From Bactericera cockerelli (Eukaryota > Arthropoda > Insecta > Hemiptera > Triozidae): a stretch of DNA of 64,000 bases. Positions 11,401 through 19,175 of the stretch are shown in pieces. The stretch spans positions 35,378,953-35,442,952 of the forward strand of contig CM044961.1 in NCBI GenBank assembly GCA_024516035.1, given 5' to 3'. The notes under the pieces were generated by a model. The model made no database searches. It saw only the letters and a program-made list of their open reading frames with translations, and was not told the DNA's origin. Each line of letters opens with the position of its first letter. Position 1 is the stretch's first letter. Both the position numbers and the translations under genes were made by a program.

Positions 11401-14400
11401 AGTCCGCTGCTTTATCGATCAAACTACTGAGATCGGGAAGTAAATTCTGATGATGAGCCAGCGTCGCGTCGATGGCACGTTGAATACACCAGTTCTCGTT
11501 TTGTCATTGAAGTAAAGCAACGTCCAGCGAGGTTAGGACTTGGATGGGTGACCATTCAAATTCGAACCCTCGCCTCGTGATGCTTGTTGTTCCTAGCCTT
11601 ACTCAGTCTGGGTGAGGGTGAATTTGAGTAGCTGGTTTGTGAATTTCCATGGAGGGTGAAACCCACGTCGTGATATGAACGTGCAGTTGAAAGTGACGTT
11701 AAACCAAAAAATATTATGTCTATTATGATTGAAAAAACTCACTCAGTGGTGTTGGTAGCTTTGTTGGTATAGCTACTTCTGTAGAACCCGGACAAGCCTT
11801 CGTTCAGAACTCCATCAAACGAGATTTCCACTGCAAACAGAATAATATAATTACAATATTTTATTTTCAAATTTCAGCAAATACGACCTTGAATAATAGC
11901 TGTATGGGATTTTTGTCAACTGCCAAAAATTAAAATAAATCAATAATACCTAATTTATCATCCCAATAATTCAATAAACCTAAGTTGATACGACATTGAT
12001 CATTAAAAAGTTTAAGTTATCATATTTACCTATACCTTTACATCTATGCCATTCCAGAAACGGAAAAACTCGGTTTTTCAGTTTTTATTTTCGTTTTTTT
12101 TTTATGATTTTTATTTTGTAGATTTCGGGGATGGGGGGTCCAGACACCCCTAACCCCCCTACGTACGGCCTTGGTCTAAATAAATTATTTCTGTGGAAGA
12201 GGAAGTGTTGCACTATATGCACTACGTACATAAAACGAAAGAGTGCTCAAAATACCGAGCTGCTTTGAGAGGGAAAGGAGAGATGATAAAGAGGAACTAA
12301 TAAGGAATAAGCCGATATCCGTGGCTCAGTGGTTAAGAGCATTGGTTGCTGACCCGGAGGTTGCGGGTTCGAATCCCGGCCGAAGCGGAAAATTCTGACC
12401 GAGTTTTTCCATTTCCGGAGTGGCATGGATGTAAAGGTAAATTGCCCTGAAGTACTGCGAAAGCGGTTCCGGGGCACATCTACCTTTTCAAAAAAAAAAA
12501 CAGGAATAATAAGGAAAAGACGAAAGACAAAGAAAAACAGGGTTAAGAAGAAAAGGAAATATGAAATTTTAATGAAGCCAATATTAATTCATCATCATCA
12601 CTATAAAAGAAAATACAAGATACCCTTTGACTTATCCAATTAATTTTAAGATAGGTGTAATAATATTTTTTAGAAAATTGAGGAACCCAGACAGCGTAAA
12701 AACCTTTTTCTCATGAGACAGAAGAAAATCATTTTCTTTTACGACATTTTGAGATGATATTTTGAGGGATGATACTTTTAAGCAGCCCCTATTAAACGAT
12801 CAATACGTATTGAAAAGCCATATTGATCGTCTGGGGCTGCTATAAAAATGTTTCAATACAATTAGAAACTTTAAGGGCGAAATTAATAGACAAATTCTAT
12901 ATCTTAAGTCATTGCTAATCATCGGTTTTCCTTATCTTACACAGTACGCAATCCGTGACTTATAGCGCCACAGAGGTATTACAAAAACTTCTATTAATTC
13001 CGCCCTAAGTCTTTCACTTCATGTACATACCTACCTATATTACACGGGGATCATTATATCCACGAAAGTTAGGGCGGAATTAATAGACGTTTTTGTAATA
13101 CCTTTGTGCAGCCATGTCTCGATTTTGCGTATCTGTTTTCTTAGATAGGGAAAACTAATTCTAAGTCATGGCTTGAGAGCTTGATTTTGTCTATTAATTT
13201 CACCATAAGTTTTCTAAAGTCCAAAGTCCCTTTAAATAATATAATAGTTTGTAATGAGTTTTATCTTACCCAATTTTCAGAATATTCTTCTGAAAATCTT
13301 CAAGAAAGTCCCACTATATCTTAAAGACAATCCCAGTCTATACATGGGCGTAGCCAGGGGGGGCAGGGGGGGGCAGCTGCCCCCCCCTAGAGAAACCTCA
13401 ATAGTATGCAACATGGAAGGGGCAACTTAAATTTACATATGATATTTTTTGATAAAAAAAAAAAAACATTGAAAAACCTTAAAATCAAAAATCAAAGGAT
13501 TTTTAAAAGGGTAAAAATATCAAGTAGACCCTAAAACAAAAATATCAAAGCTCTCCCTGGCTCTATAATTAGTGAGGCGCTAAAATGGAAAATCGGGGCG
13601 AGCAAATGGCCTTTTGGTGCCGATCAGGTTCAAACTGGGTTCCACCGACAGGTATGAATAACCGCTATCTAGGGTTAGTGTTAGGGCCTTTCGTCACCTA
13701 CTAGGGCTGAATTAGGGCCATATTAGGGCCTTTTTGGAAAACCATATATGCCGCTCTAACTCCTTCTGTGTTGCAGATGAAGCAAACATGTATAGAATAT
13801 GAAATGTGTAGACGCACCTTTTAGTGGTACCAAAATTTAGTGGCGCGCGCCGTTCACGAGTTATGCGCAGAACAGAGATTTTTTTTGTGCCAGTTTTGCC
13901 CTGCCACTTTGGTAGCCGCTGGACGCCATTTGGTCATCTAAATATCTTCTCCCATACAAGATGAACATTTTTTGTCAAGAAATTGACGCTTCATCTGGTG
14001 GCGCCAGCGGCGCAGAGGCGCTTGATTTTTTTTTCGTTTTTTCGCCATAACTCTGGGTGTGTTAATGACGAAAGACTGAAATTTGTTGCGTTAGGTTTGT
14101 ACAGACATTGGCTACAAGAATATGTCATAAAAACAGCTTAAATTTTAAACTGATATGCCAAAAGTTTGACATATGTCAAAAAATGGCTGCTTTTTTTCAT
14201 TCGGTGATTATGCACCGATAAAGTGTCGCAAGCACATGATGTTACATATCCTTCGATTCGCCTTGACGACGCAAATCCAAAAAGGTATAACATTACCGCC
14301 TTAAGCCTTAAAATCGATTAATTTCAAGGCGACGATTAAAACGGTTTTTTTCAAACGCCGTTTTAAGGCAGAAGGAGACGTTTTTTTTCGGCTTTTTGAA

Positions 14401-17400
14401 AAAAGGGGAGGGGGTTAGGCAGGTAAGGTGATTCTCCATGTGATTTCCTACATTTTTGCCTGAAAATATTAATCGTTAACCATGTTTTTAATTCATTTTT
14501 TAATTATTTGAAAAATTAAAAAAATTTAGTGATTTTTCCGGGCCGTTTTCCGGGGCTATTATAAACGTTAACAGGGCATATTGCATATCGATTGAACCGG
14601 AAAATTGTCAGCTAAAGAATTTTCCAAAAGAAAAGCTTCATATATAACCCAGTCCATGTGGGCGGGGCCGGTTCATTGATTAAAATTTTCGGAAAATTTT
14701 AATTTCCCCAAAGTGACTGTAAAATTTTATCAAAACTAGACTTATTATATATCATTCGATGCGCATTGACCTGGAAAATTCAAAAATGCCATAAACGATG
14801 TAGGTCAAGGCGACTAATCTCAAGTTAAGGCCAAAAAACTTTTAAGGCAAATTTAGGTCAAATTTGTTGCGTCAGACCTGTTTTTGCCGGCTTATTTGGG
14901 GGCGTTAACTTTATAGTAACAAGATAACTTTTTTTGAAAAACCACAAAAATGTCTTCTATTTTTTGCCATTAAAATTTCAGATTTTTTTTAAAGGCAAAT
15001 AGGTCAAAATAATGACAGATTGAAAAAAATGAACAATAAGTCAATTTTTATTTTAATTTTGACCTACTTTTTGACCTTTTGACCTAATGTGTTGCATATT
15101 AAAAGCTTTGTCTCTAAAAGTTGCAATTCGTAGTAACTTTTTTTTTCTTAAATCGGTCAAGGTAGGGTCAATATAGGTCAATAAAGATTTTTCGTTACGG
15201 CAATTTTCAACGTTTCGACCGTACAAAAAGGCTCCTCGCTCAAAAAGTACTACCCAAACCGTTAGGATCGGCACAGTTTTAGATTTACAATAAAATTGCG
15301 GTTCTAAATATGGATAATAAGTATAGATTAAGTATAATTATGTCCTCGCGACGAATCGAGATTTATACTAAAAAAACTTCAAAAGTATGCTCTTTCGATT
15401 TTAATTTTTTTTTTTAGAAATTAACTTTGCATCAAATAAGTTTCAATAACATTGTTACCTGTATTCCATTCAATAAATAAAAAGCTTGTTCTAAAATATT
15501 ATTGAGAGAGAAGGAAAGCTGTCTGTATTCGTTGTATGTGTAGGTACAAATTACAAATATAATATAATTATATTCAGTTTCTTGTTGGATCTTTGGATTT
15601 CAACAACAACAAAACAAATCGCTTCCACTGCCTTTTTCCGCACCCAAAAGACCCCACACGCCCCCCCCCCCCCCCCCCCCCCCCCCCACTTTCGACACGG
15701 ATATTTTAGTTGCCCCCCCCTAGAGCGGATGCTGGCTACGCCCATGACTGTCTATACCCAACTTATGGACAGTAGACATTTTTTTCCCTTCATATTATTA
15801 TTAGATATATTACGCTTTATTAGGTATAGACAAATTACAATATTTCCAGTACAATACAATGCAATTATAAAGAGAAAAAATATATAGATTGAACAAAGAA
15901 ACAAGAACAAGAAAGAGAATAAACCTAATGTCCTACCTAAACGGCGGGTTTATTGAATTATTGCCTGTGGCAATCTCTTCCACCCAACCCTGTCATACTC
16001 GTACATAGGTAGGTATAGCTATTAGGTACTTAATCACATTGTCCAGTTATCCTAGATTCAGTCTAGTCAATTCATCTTATTTCAACATAAACCTCTTACT
16101 CAGCTTTTGAGAAAAAAATTAACATAGTAATTAGTTAGCATTACATAATGTTATTACTGTTATTAGATAGCGCAAGTAATTAATTTTTTTTGTTTTTTTG
16201 TTTTGTAAATTGTGTATAATGTTATGTTAAACAACACAGTAAATATATGAATTGAATTGAATTGAATAAACTATATAACAAATATTCCATCTAATGAATT
16301 TATGAAAGGGAATGAGCCCGCAATGCTGGCTGCATTCCTCCTCTGAATGGCCAGGCTCAAACGTTGGCTGAGGTAGCCTACTGCTCTTCCATCTCCTAGA
16401 TTGTTAGAGGCCGAATCTCGTCACTGAGATATAGTAAGGACACTTTGGTGAGCCCCAGGGAATTAATTTTGACACTGGACAAACAAAGAGTAGAGGCATG
16501 CATTTTTTAACAGGTCAATTTCCTTTACTCGTCGAACTTACGTCTTAGCTTCGTCGGTAACTATCTTGTCCCCAAGTTTGGTAATTATCTTGTCCCCAAG
16601 TTTGGTAACTATCTTGTACCCAAATTTGGTAACTATCTTGTCCCCAAGTTTGGTAACTATCTTGTCCCCAAGTTTGGTAACTATCTTGCCCCCAGGTTTG
16701 GTAACTATCTTGCCCCCAAGTTTGGTAACTATCTTGTCCCCAAGTTTGGTAACTATCTTGTCCCCAAGTTTGGTTTCTATCTTGTCATAAGTTTAGTAAC
16801 TATCTTGACCCCAAGTTTGGTAACTATCTTGTCATAAGTTTGGTAACTATCTTGTCCCCATGTTTGGTAACTATCATGTCCCCAAGTTTGGTAACTATCT
16901 TGTCCCCAAGTTTGGTAACTATCTTGCCCCCAAGTTTGGTAACTATCTTGTCCCCAAGTTTGGTAACTATCTTGTCCCCAAGTTTGGTAACTATCTTGTC
17001 CTCAAGTTTGGTAACTATCTTGTCCCCAAGTTTGGTTTCTATCTTGTCATAAGTTTAGTAACTATCTTGACCCCAAGTTTGGTAACTATCTTGTCCCCAA
17101 GTTTTATATCTATCTTGTCCCCAAGTTTGGTAAATATCTTGTCCCCATGTTCGGTAACTATCTTGTCCCAAGTTTGGTAAGTATCTTGACCCCAAGTTTG
17201 TTAACTATCTTTTACCAAGTTTCGTGAAACAAGAGTTGGATACACCTACTTTATTTATCCATAATTGTACAAGAGCTGATACACCTACCTTATAGACAGG
17301 GAGCTAGCTAATAATTTCTTACGCATAAGGGACAAAATTTCAACCCCCTAGGTATGATCATCACTGGTATAGTTAAGTGGTTAACTTGCTAGTCTGGTAA

Positions 17401-18883
17401 TCCAGGTAACGTAGGGATCCGTTGGTCTAAATCTCAACCAGTGCATGAGTTTTTCCTCATTCATTTGAGTTTGTAACCACATAATAATAAAACTCCGAGG
17501 TTTAGTTGGTAGAAAAAATGTTTTGAGCACTAACCTCGCCTGGTGGTTACCTTCCTCTAAAGAGTGTTGTTATTATTATATGATGATGTGGAATTTATTT
17601 ATTTACACTTTATTGATAGGACATATTATATACAACACAAATAATTACAAATTAGAATACAATAACATAGAAGAAAAAAAAATAAAGAAAAAATAAATAT
17701 ATACATAATATATGTCCTAACTAAAGGGCGGGGTTATTGGCTTAGGCAATCTCTTCCACCCAACCCTTGGAATGATCTAAGGACTTAGAAAAGTGCAGTA
17801 ATCTTGCCTCCGAGTTTCGTAAAATAAATGCTGATACAACTACCTTATGTATGCATATTGCATATTATAAGTAGTTATGTCTGTATAGTTGAACCTGGAT
17901 AAAAGAGAACTCAAGAGACCGGAAATGTTTTCTCTTATACCCCAAGTTTCTCTCAAAAGAGTTTATTTTCCCTCGTAGGAGAGGTAAATTTGACCTGGAA
18001 AATGTTCTCTTATGCCCAGGTTTGACTTTAAAGGAAGGTATGCAATTGTGTATGTATAAGGAAGATAGGTATACGTACTGTATATGTATAAGTATCTAAA
18101 GTGACCTTTGACCTTTGGGCCTCAGGAGGGCCATTAGGTTGTTGTTGTGAATTGTGACTCCAGAAGATAAGATAGAAGAGATTTTCAGGATTTTGAATAA
18201 TATGAAGATGAGGAGAATGAGAAAGTAGAAGAAGAAGAAGAGAAAGATTTAGGACGAAATGAATGTGTACGTATGCATATACAATAAAATTATGCATGTA
18301 TAGAATTATAGATAGGGTGACCATGTTTTATACATTTCTGTAAATGTCTAACAAACAATAAATTCTAAAAAAAAAAAAAAAAATACGCGTTTTTGTAATA
18401 CCTCTGTGGCGCTAAGTCACCGATTGCGTACTGTGTAAGATAGGGAAAACCGACACTTACCAACGACTTAAGTTATTGATGTTGTCTATTAATTCCGCCC
18501 TAAGATTAAGAAATAGTGAGAAAAAAGTGAATTTTTTATTGTTTACATAAAAAAACGCCGAATTTAGAAATTAGCCGAATATATTCACCGCATAGTACCT
18601 AATACTTGTGAGATTTACATACATACATTGTGTTTAATTTTTTTAATCATACTCAAATACAGTGTGACTCACCCGTGTACTCCCGATTCGGCACGAAGGG
18701 CTGGGCGAAAGTGGCCGAATAGATCTCGGTCTCCGCATTGTACTTGTGAGATACAGGGTGGTCCGGTGACGCGTCCAATGTGGGGTCGGTCGCCATCTTG
18801 ACGCTACGGGCGATGGTGTCGTGGTCTAGCGTGAGGTTGTTCATGTGAAGGACCAGGTCGTTGGTTTGTTCCAGACAGAGAAT
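252..18883 (-). CDS. M1 zinc aminopeptidase (aminopeptidase N-like) gene, nine exons, both ends missing
   Basis: Locus entry. Exons in transcript order: 18673-18883, 11743-11830, 10445-10600, 9022-9193, 8135-8283, 2514-2697, 1930-2104, 1363-1510, 252-374. Each boundary has an AG acceptor and GT donor on the minus strand, and codon phases fit at every junction, so they read as one protein of about 467 residues. Hallmarks: [45 protein letters not shown] with WLNE 18 residues on, SSHPV, ISYRKG and [14 protein letters not shown]. In this family the enzyme removes N-terminal residues from peptides using one zinc; insect members are often GPI-anchored in midgut brush border. The signal peptide, first part of the beta domain and most of the ERAP1-like C-terminal domain are not seen. 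A 1-bp frameshift lies in exon 1363-1510. It could be a functional gene with an assembly error or a young pseudogene. Confidence 0.93.
375..832. other. Intron sequence, nothing recognised
   Basis: AT-rich intron between exons 1363-1510 and 252-374. No repeat family or conserved coding segment was recognised. Confidence 0.5.
833..1175 (+). mobile_element. tRNA-derived SINE, family with CCGTGGCG head
   Basis: The head resembles a tRNA (ccgtggcgtaatggttgtga ... gagttcaactcccggctggg, a B-box-like motif) and is followed by a body shared with copies at 23058-23405 and 48950-49300, and minus-strand copies at 22497-22700 and 47463-47630. The body contains cccaggctgggtgaggtta, ggtaaaacccccgtc and ggcgttaggaagggcatcca. 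The plus-strand 81-codon frame here is incidental to the SINE. Confidence 0.85.
1363..1510 (-). CDS. M1 aminopeptidase exon (RMMN...GVSNYL...NAEQDDLW), frameshifted
   Basis: Acceptor ttgttccacag before 1510, donor gtactt after 1363. The exon should read [24 protein letters not shown], then [24 protein letters not shown]: the helical segment after the active site seen in all M1 enzymes. The first residues (SFLIRMMNS) are in one frame and LPGKVFQTG onward is in another. One base appears to be missing near 1479-1485, in the run read as ctcttcc on the minus strand. Both flanking phases fit only if that base is counted. The rest of the exon is well conserved, so an assembly indel is at least as likely as a real lesion. 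Confidence 0.88.
1620..1925. repeat. Dispersed repeat (gtggttcaggacgagccaac family)
   Basis: The segment containing atagaaatatgtggttcagg, gagccaacttt, gttggctg and gaccatcactc recurs at about 32440-32590, and an inverted scrap occurs at 22320-22365. It looks like an interspersed repeat of unknown class, possibly a SINE or MITE body ending in an (aac)n run. Confidence 0.6.
1930..2104 (-). CDS. M1 aminopeptidase exon ([10 protein letters not shown]...FDVISYRKG)
   Basis: Donor gtaagt after 1930 leaves one base that completes the Gly of ISYRKG|S with the next exon. It encodes [20 protein letters not shown], then [12 protein letters not shown], then [18 protein letters not shown] and ISYxKGA are invariant M1 blocks; the Tyr of ISYRKG is at the position of the transition-state-stabilising Tyr in the family. 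The 5' boundary is uncertain: acceptor ccacag gives 2104 and adds HYNKPGSKQ, while acceptor aaacag gives 2077. Both keep the phase. Confidence 0.88.
2514..2697 (-). CDS. M1 aminopeptidase zinc-site exon (HELAH ... WLNE)
   Basis: Exon of 184 bp, acceptor ttttccag, donor gtgagt. It encodes [20 protein letters not shown], then [18 protein letters not shown], then [19 protein letters not shown]. HExxH supplies two zinc-binding His and the catalytic Glu; the Glu of WLNE, 18 residues later, is the third zinc ligand. All catalytic residues are intact, so this exon gives no sign of inactivation. It joins in phase to the GAMEN exon upstream (TYR|EASLL). Decayed partial copies of its 5' half lie in the upstream intron at 3386-3571 and 6519-6680. 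Confidence 0.96.
2780..3052 (-). mobile_element. tRNA-derived SINE, minus strand
   Basis: On the minus strand the head reads tagctcagtggttaagcac ... ggtttcgaatccccgcgcc, a tRNA-like A/B-box pair, followed by a body ending in gctgtgaaacactcatc. A plus-strand copy of the body lies at 29440-29625 and a head-like scrap at 5126-5215. Confidence 0.8.
3300..3571 (-). pseudogene. Decayed partial copies of the zinc-site exon
   Basis: Two tandem pieces. The larger (about 3386-3497) matches the exon 2514-2697 5' part and its acceptor, with HELAH changed to HESAH and other disrupting changes. The second (about 3534-3571) is a short scrap. The aataga/gaatgg pentamers between them look like expansion of the aaagaatag sequence beside the real acceptor. 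Confidence 0.75.
3572..3628 (+). mobile_element. LINE 3'-end scrap
   Basis: The T-rich stretch followed by ataaattaacgggtttccc resembles the 3' end of the LINE at 56755-56784 (acaaattaacggggtttacc). Likely a heavily 5'-truncated insertion. Confidence 0.5.
4502..4768 (-). mobile_element. 5S-rRNA-derived SINE (SINE3 type), minus strand
   Basis: On the minus strand it starts gccagcgtcgatggcatgtt and contains the 5S-like internal promoter region gaagttaagcgacatccagc / acttggatgggtgacc. A body follows with gactcaggctgggtgaggt and cagttgaaagcgacgttaaa, then poly(A). The flanks tacacataattt form a 12-bp target duplication, so it is a true retrotransposed copy, inserted in the larger transposon. Confidence 0.9.
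5126..5215 (+). repeat. tRNA-like SINE scrap
   Basis: gattagctcagtggtaagct is an A-box-like tRNA head; the B box is degraded (cggtccgaacgcc). It does not fold as a complete tRNA. Confidence 0.45.
5340..5427. repeat. (CT)n microsatellite
   Basis: About 85 bp of almost pure CT. The small plus-strand Leu/Ser frame across it is an artefact. Confidence 0.95.
5428..5936. other. Unrecognised interior of the TIR transposon
   Basis: 5455-5726 has two overlapping open plus frames of 66 and 71 codons with mixed composition, the only coding-like part of the element interior. No transposase motif could be confirmed. The remainder to 5936 is AT-rich. Confidence 0.3.
6480..6720 (-). pseudogene. More decayed copies of the zinc-site exon edge
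   Basis: 6519-6560 (gaccggacatcgtcgaatga) and 6600-6680 (ccactggtagactgattgat ... tggctatgaca) match parts of exon 2514-2697 and its flank. They are the far half of the array interrupted by the transposon at 3631-6389. Confidence 0.65.
6737..7611 (-). mobile_element. 5'-truncated LINE, C-terminal RT-protein fragment
   Basis: The minus-strand frame 7064-7573 (169 codons, open a little further 5' to about 7611) encodes a typical non-LTR retrotransposon ORF2 C-terminus: [52 protein letters not shown]. After the stop comes a 3' UTR with atgccgttggcattagcacc and a (taa)n tail at 6737. The 5' truncation at about 7611 abuts the exon-copy array. A poly(G/C) run occurs at 6996-7012. Confidence 0.85.
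7622..7684. repeat. Perfect 29-bp inverted repeat made from the GAMEN-exon donor
   Basis: ggggactcatcacatacagg... (7622-7650) is the exact inverse of 7656-7684 with a 5-bp loop. The sequence is the last exon bases plus donor of exon 8135-8283, present head-to-head. Confidence 0.95.
7656..8124 (-). pseudogene. Three tandem partial copies of the GAMEN exon
   Basis: Units start at 7656, 7812 and 7969, and the real exon's equivalent starts at 8125: a period of 156-157 bp. Each unit has roughly the last 98 bp of the exon with the donor, then a 55-bp spacer (ttaacctcacccagcctggg) matching the SINE body. Identity rises toward the real exon: the copy at 7969 is nearly exact, while the outer two carry more substitutions. 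None retains the acceptor or the exon's 5' third. Confidence 0.92.
8135..8283 (-). CDS. M1 aminopeptidase GAMEN exon
   Basis: Exon of 149 bp, acceptor ctcattcaag, donor gtaata. It encodes [20 protein letters not shown], then [19 protein letters not shown], then [11 protein letters not shown] (Arg split with the next exon). GAMEN is the exopeptidase signature that binds the substrate's free amino group; YPLPKxDxVAIPDF is equally conserved. It starts in phase 0 directly after VIDQ of exon 9022-9193. The entire sequence looks functional. Confidence 0.96.
8400..8860 (+). mobile_element. LINE relic: ORF2 C-terminal CCHC segment and 3' UTR
   Basis: Read with one frameshift, 8450-8690 encodes [20 protein letters not shown], then [20 protein letters not shown], ending VQGTGIWT and a stop. 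The CxxC...H...C arrangement after an RNase-H-like end is typical of arthropod non-LTR elements. The 3' UTR (ggggctcttcttgtgggacc) ends in (aat)n at about 8835. Confidence 0.75.
9022..9193 (-). CDS. M1 aminopeptidase exon ([11 protein letters not shown])
   Basis: Acceptor cttctcctcag before 9193, donor gtacag after 9022. After one base that completes the preceding codon it encodes [20 protein letters not shown], then [15 protein letters not shown], and ends [20 protein letters not shown] is an M1 signature at the end of the N-terminal beta domain, just before the catalytic domain. It joins in phase to the exons on both sides. Two partial copies of its 5' edge lie upstream. Confidence 0.95.
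9229..9425 (-). pseudogene. Two tandem partial copies of the [11 protein letters not shown] exon edge
   Basis: Copies of about 85 bp at 9229-9312 and 9341-9425 each contain the acceptor and the first 75 bases of exon 9022-9193, at a 110-112-bp period that includes a (tta)n spacer. Only a few substitutions are visible, so the acceptors look intact, but no donor follows. Confidence 0.9.
9440..10008. other. Intron with a dispersed-repeat piece
   Basis: 9885-10000 (gccagacagacaaacgaaag, gaacctcacttagtgaggtt) is the inverse of a segment present in both 1.13-kb repeats near 53165-53260 and 57043-57140. Otherwise nothing recognised. Confidence 0.5.
10009..10384. repeat. Two tandem copies of an approximately 155-bp unit
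   Basis: aacggccacaacggagtccc...accagggtct...gccagggtcctcgttgtg is present at 10009-10110 and again from about 10166. The second copy is interrupted by the hAT MITE at 10244-10342. Confidence 0.75.
10244..10342. mobile_element. 99-bp hAT-type MITE with perfect 8-bp target duplication
   Basis: Ends caggggtgctcaacc / ggttgggcagccctg are imperfect inverted repeats, flanked on both sides by gtgtaggg (10236-10243 and 10343-10350). CAG...CTG ends plus 8-bp duplication define the hAT superfamily. Confidence 0.9.
10445..10600 (-). CDS. M1 aminopeptidase exon ([14 protein letters not shown])
   Basis: Exon of 156 bp, acceptor ctcctccag, donor gtaagg. It encodes [20 protein letters not shown], then [19 protein letters not shown], then [12 protein letters not shown]. 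The block [22 protein letters not shown] is diagnostic for M1. High GC relative to the introns. Phases 1 and 2 at its ends match the neighbouring exons. Confidence 0.95.
10601..11297. other. Intron, nothing firmly recognised
   Basis: Mixed AT-rich sequence. 10955-10990 (aaatgaacggacatagccca) weakly recalls the LINE 3' tail at 56755-56784. No coding segment. Confidence 0.4.
11298..11435 (-). mobile_element. tRNA-derived SINE (gatcgataaggcgg family), minus strand
   Basis: Contains the inverse of gatcgataa...gcggacttgta, a B-box region (ggttcatgttcc) and the 3' body tcacgaaagtgattaacaca. Other copies: 33878-34000, 40640-40762, 43056-43195, 45025-45130, 49488-49580 and 60480-60665. Confidence 0.8.
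11457..11711 (+). mobile_element. 5S-derived SINE
   Basis: gccagcgtcgcgtcgatggc head, gaagtaaagcaacgtccagc and acttggatgggtgacc from 5S, then a body ending cagttgaaagtgacgttaaa. Diverged from the younger copies. Confidence 0.85.
11743..11830 (-). CDS. M1 aminopeptidase exon (GFYRSSY)
   Basis: Exon of 88 bp, acceptor gtttgcag, donor gtgagt, with two split codons. It encodes [20 protein letters not shown], then TNKATNTT. The block F.G.LN..L.GFYRS.Y sits in the N-terminal beta domain of M1 enzymes. Phase fits REYT|VEI upstream and TTE|WLATT downstream. Confidence 0.93.
12314..12480 (+). mobile_element. tRNA-derived SINE
   Basis: tccgtggctcagtggttaag and ggttcgaatcccggccgaag are A and B boxes. 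The body continues gaccgagtttttccatttcc and ggatgtaaaggtaaattgcc. An inverse scrap of the body lies at 12030-12085. The acceptor arm does not pair, so it is not a tRNA gene. Confidence 0.8.
12481..12869. other. Intron, short palindrome only
   Basis: 12783-12845 contains an inverted pair (agcagcccctattaaacgat / tcgtctggggctgct). Otherwise AT-rich and unassigned. Confidence 0.4.
12870..13011. mobile_element. MITE, about 140 bp (agggcggaattaatagac family)
   Basis: Ends ttaagggcgaaattaataga and tattaattccgccctaa are inverted repeats. Conserved interior with cacagtacgcaatccgtg and cacagaggtattacaaaaac. Other copies: 13066-13208, 18386-18505, 20740-20890. Confidence 0.85.
13066..13208. mobile_element. 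MITE, second copy, 55 bp from the first
   Basis: Same family in the opposite orientation: agggcggaattaatagacgt ... tctattaatttcaccataa. More diverged interior. Confidence 0.8.
13344..15749. mobile_element. 2.4-kb hAT-like non-autonomous element with G/C-tract ends
   Basis: atgggcgtagccaggggggg at the left is inverse to ggctacgcccat at the right. Next to each end lie G or C runs and cccccctagag. The 8-bp direct repeat gtctatac flanks it (13336-13343 and 15750-15757), as expected for hAT-type insertion. The interior (13560-15650) is AT-rich, with islands such as ttagggccatattagggcct, and has no long open frame. The last few bases of the two ends do not pair, so the exact termini are uncertain. 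Confidence 0.7.
15790..15998 (-). mobile_element. LINE 3'-end fragment, minus strand
   Basis: Inverse of a LINE tail: ttatta... then aacggcgggtttattgaatt and gcaatctcttccacccaacc. The same motif occurs at 17597-17766 and in each 1.13-kb repeat (52990-53060, 56865-56940). Confidence 0.65.
16100..16265 (+). mobile_element. LINE 3'-end fragment with (TGAAT)n tail
   Basis: gtaaattgtgtataatgtta ... followed by repeated attgaattgaattgaat, a common microsatellite-like terminus of arthropod LINEs. No coding part remains. Confidence 0.55.
16556..17225. repeat. 24-bp minisatellite with higher-order structure
   Basis: About 28 units of tttggtaactatcttgtccc + caag. Variant units (ggtttctatcttgtcataag, then agtaactatcttgacccc) occur twice, from 16769 and 17031, so blocks of about 262 bp were duplicated as a unit. 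The unit is 24 bp, so plus-strand frames read through it as FGNYLVPK repeats; nothing suggests real translation. Confidence 0.95.
17365..17580 (+). mobile_element. tRNA-derived SINE (gatccgttggtt family)
   Basis: aagtggttaacttgctagtc, gatccgttggtctaaatctc, then gagtttgtaaccacataata and ctcgcctggtggttaccttc, with an (att)n tail. Family members: 20925-21105, 21400-21545 and 29818-30012 (minus); 59339-59560 and 63735-63815 (plus). Confidence 0.85.
17597..17766 (-). mobile_element. LINE 3'-end fragment, minus strand
   Basis: ttatttatttacactttatt ... aaagggcggggttattggct ... caatctcttccacccaaccc; same tail as at 15790-15998 and inside the 1.13-kb repeats. Confidence 0.7.
17894..18030. mobile_element. 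MITE, about 135 bp
   Basis: agttgaacctggataaaaga at the left is inverse to ttctcttatgcccaggtttg at the right, with a mirrored ttctctcaaaagag core. Probably a Tc1/mariner-type miniature element; the superfamily is not certain. Confidence 0.65.
18386..18505. mobile_element. MITE (agggcggaattaatagac family), left end lost
   Basis: Starts inside the family consensus at acgcgtttttgtaatacctc and runs to the intact right end tctattaattccgccctaag. Confidence 0.8.
18673..18883 (-). CDS. M1 aminopeptidase exon, N-terminal beta domain (most 5' exon found)
   Basis: Exon of 211 bp, acceptor ctgtttccag, donor gtgagt. It starts in phase 0 with [20 protein letters not shown], continues [19 protein letters not shown], and ends [23 protein letters not shown]...LT is the M1 strand block near the start of the beta domain. 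About 50-100 coding residues, with any signal peptide, should lie 5' of it (to the right); none was recognised up to the CCHamide exon 22 kb away. Confidence 0.92.
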
Positions 18884-18917
18884 CTGGAAACAGGAAAAGA
18901 AGATTCTGATCAGCAAG

Positions 18918-19175
18918 CTCGACCGGTGCTAAGGAACTGCAGCACCCCCAGACGAAAAAGAAAAAAGAGAGGATTGTCTGAAGTCCTAGCTCGCACACAA
19001 TGAAAATTATCACACATTTCTAGATAATTAATACATAATTATTATGATTTTCATGGTAAACAAACTCAAACTCTTTAGATTCTGAAAGAGCGACTCTATA
19101 AATCCCATTTTAGTCTGATTTATGTGGCACTTGTGGCAGCAAACCCAAAACATTTTCCCACCGGCCGTATGATAT
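18918..19175. repeat. Dispersed repeat, shared with 21308-21700
   Basis: ggaactgcagcacccccaga, ctgaagtcctagctcg, gaaaattatcacacatttct and gagcgactctataaat recur in the same order at 21308-21700, where a SINE has split the copy. The first copy touches the intron side of exon 18673-18883. Class unknown. Confidence 0.7.

Noticed and set aside
16860..17180. FGNYLVPK repeat protein
   Set aside because: It is a 24-bp minisatellite read in a convenient frame, with no start context, splice signals or sequence selection visible; variant units break the frame elsewhere in the array.
16556..17225. CRISPR-like array
   Set aside because: Units are contiguous with no unique spacers and the window is eukaryotic.
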